Source: DASVEE01 sp036399695 (GTDB taxonomy: Bacteria > Acidobacteriota > Thermoanaerobaculia > Gp7-AA8). Taken from it: DNA of 5,044 nt. This document shows positions 4,829-5,044 of the stretch, piece by piece. The translations under genes and the position numbers were made by a program. Below the pieces are notes generated by a model. That model searched no databases and was not told where the DNA came from. It was given only the letters and a program-made list of their open reading frames with translations. Every line of letters starts with the position of its first letter. Position 1 is the stretch's first letter. The stretch spans positions 1 to 5,044 of the forward strand of contig DASWMP010000157.1 of assembly GCA_036399695.1 (NCBI GenBank), written 5' to 3'.

Positions 4829-5044
4829 ATCCCTTTACCCCGGCAAGACAGCGCCGCTCGGGCGGTACCGCTCACCTTGTGGGTTCGCTTGCCTCGGAGC
4901 AAGACGCGCGCCTGCTGTCTGCTGCGTTGCGACGGGGGGACGACCGGGGCGCCTCCGGCGGGCGGCCACGGGCCGCAGCGCTTGTTGCCTCAGGCTCGGC
5001 GCACGGCGTCGCAGTTAACACGTTAGTAAGTAGGATCGACTGCG
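4829..5044 (-). other. GC-rich structured leader upstream of the PA2779-family gene
   Basis: I see no gene in this stretch. It has several small perfect hairpins: GCGGCC/GGCCGC (4962-4976, 3-nt loop), CGCC/GGCG (4950-4960, 3-nt loop) and CTTGC/GCAAG (5-bp stem, 6-nt loop) near 4888-4903. There is also the 10-bp palindrome GCGGTACCGC at 4862-4871. A near-direct repeat, GCAAGACAGCGCC and GCAAGACGCGCGCC, begins at 4843 and 4899. The only AT-richer patch is at about 5013-5032 and includes GTTAAC; it would be the natural place for a promoter, but I cannot pick convincing -35/-10 boxes. If the promoter is there, the transcript has a leader near 190 nt. I recognise no known riboswitch. Confidence 0.35.

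Noticed and set aside
4817..4905. Cyclic di-GMP (GEMM-type) riboswitch before the PA2779-family gene
   Set aside because: The GGCAAGCGAACC and CCGGGGTAAAGG stretches look vaguely similar, but the conserved GACGCAAAGCC core and the expected paired arms are not found.
3761..5026. Plus-strand open frame (421 codons) antisense to the peptidase and PA2779-family genes
   Set aside because: It covers two well-supported minus-strand genes and the non-coding leader, with no start signal or domain of its own.

Overview
All five recognisable genes in this GC-rich window are on the minus strand, so transcription runs from high to low coordinates. The reading order is: a PA2779-family small membrane protein (4460-4816), a PA2778-family C39-like cysteine peptidase with TPRs (3392-4399), a class I/II PLP aminotransferase (2168-3310), a class V PLP enzyme of the isopenicillin N epimerase-like group (848-2014) and a DUF4142 lipoprotein (184-804). 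The lipobox proteins, the SecA/Sec-type signal peptides and the strong AAGGAGGT ribosome site point to a Gram-negative, high-GC bacterium. The gene content and the degenerate short-period intergenic repeats remind me of Acidobacteriota (Vicinamibacteria-like) genomes. That placement is an inference; no rRNA or marker gene is present.

Layout. Bases 1-183 are non-coding and hold a GTGG-footed perfect hairpin that looks like a REP element, followed at once by a second small hairpin. The DUF4142 gene lies 43 nt downstream of the class V gene and may be co-transcribed with it. The 153-nt gap between the two PLP genes is almost wholly filled by two short-period arrays, one of 7 nt and one of 9 nt. 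The 7-nt family returns in the first codons of the aminotransferase gene. It returns again, in inverted orientation, between that gene and the peptidase gene. Those last two arrays could pair in RNA to put the aminotransferase start codon in the loop of a long imperfect hairpin. The peptidase and PA2779-family genes are 60 nt apart, separated by a GC-rich hairpin with a T tract that resembles an intrinsic terminator or attenuator. Bases 4829-5044 are a GC-rich, hairpin-rich, probably untranslated leader upstream of the PA2779-family gene.

How the genes may work together. The PA2779/PA2778 pair is a known conserved neighbour pair of unknown substrate. The plausible picture is a membrane-anchored small protein next to an exported or lipid-anchored peptidase-like protein, both outside the cytoplasm. 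The two cytoplasmic PLP enzymes probably handle amino acids, and nothing in the sequence ties them to the peptidase pair. The most unusual content is the repeat architecture at gene boundaries rather than any single protein.
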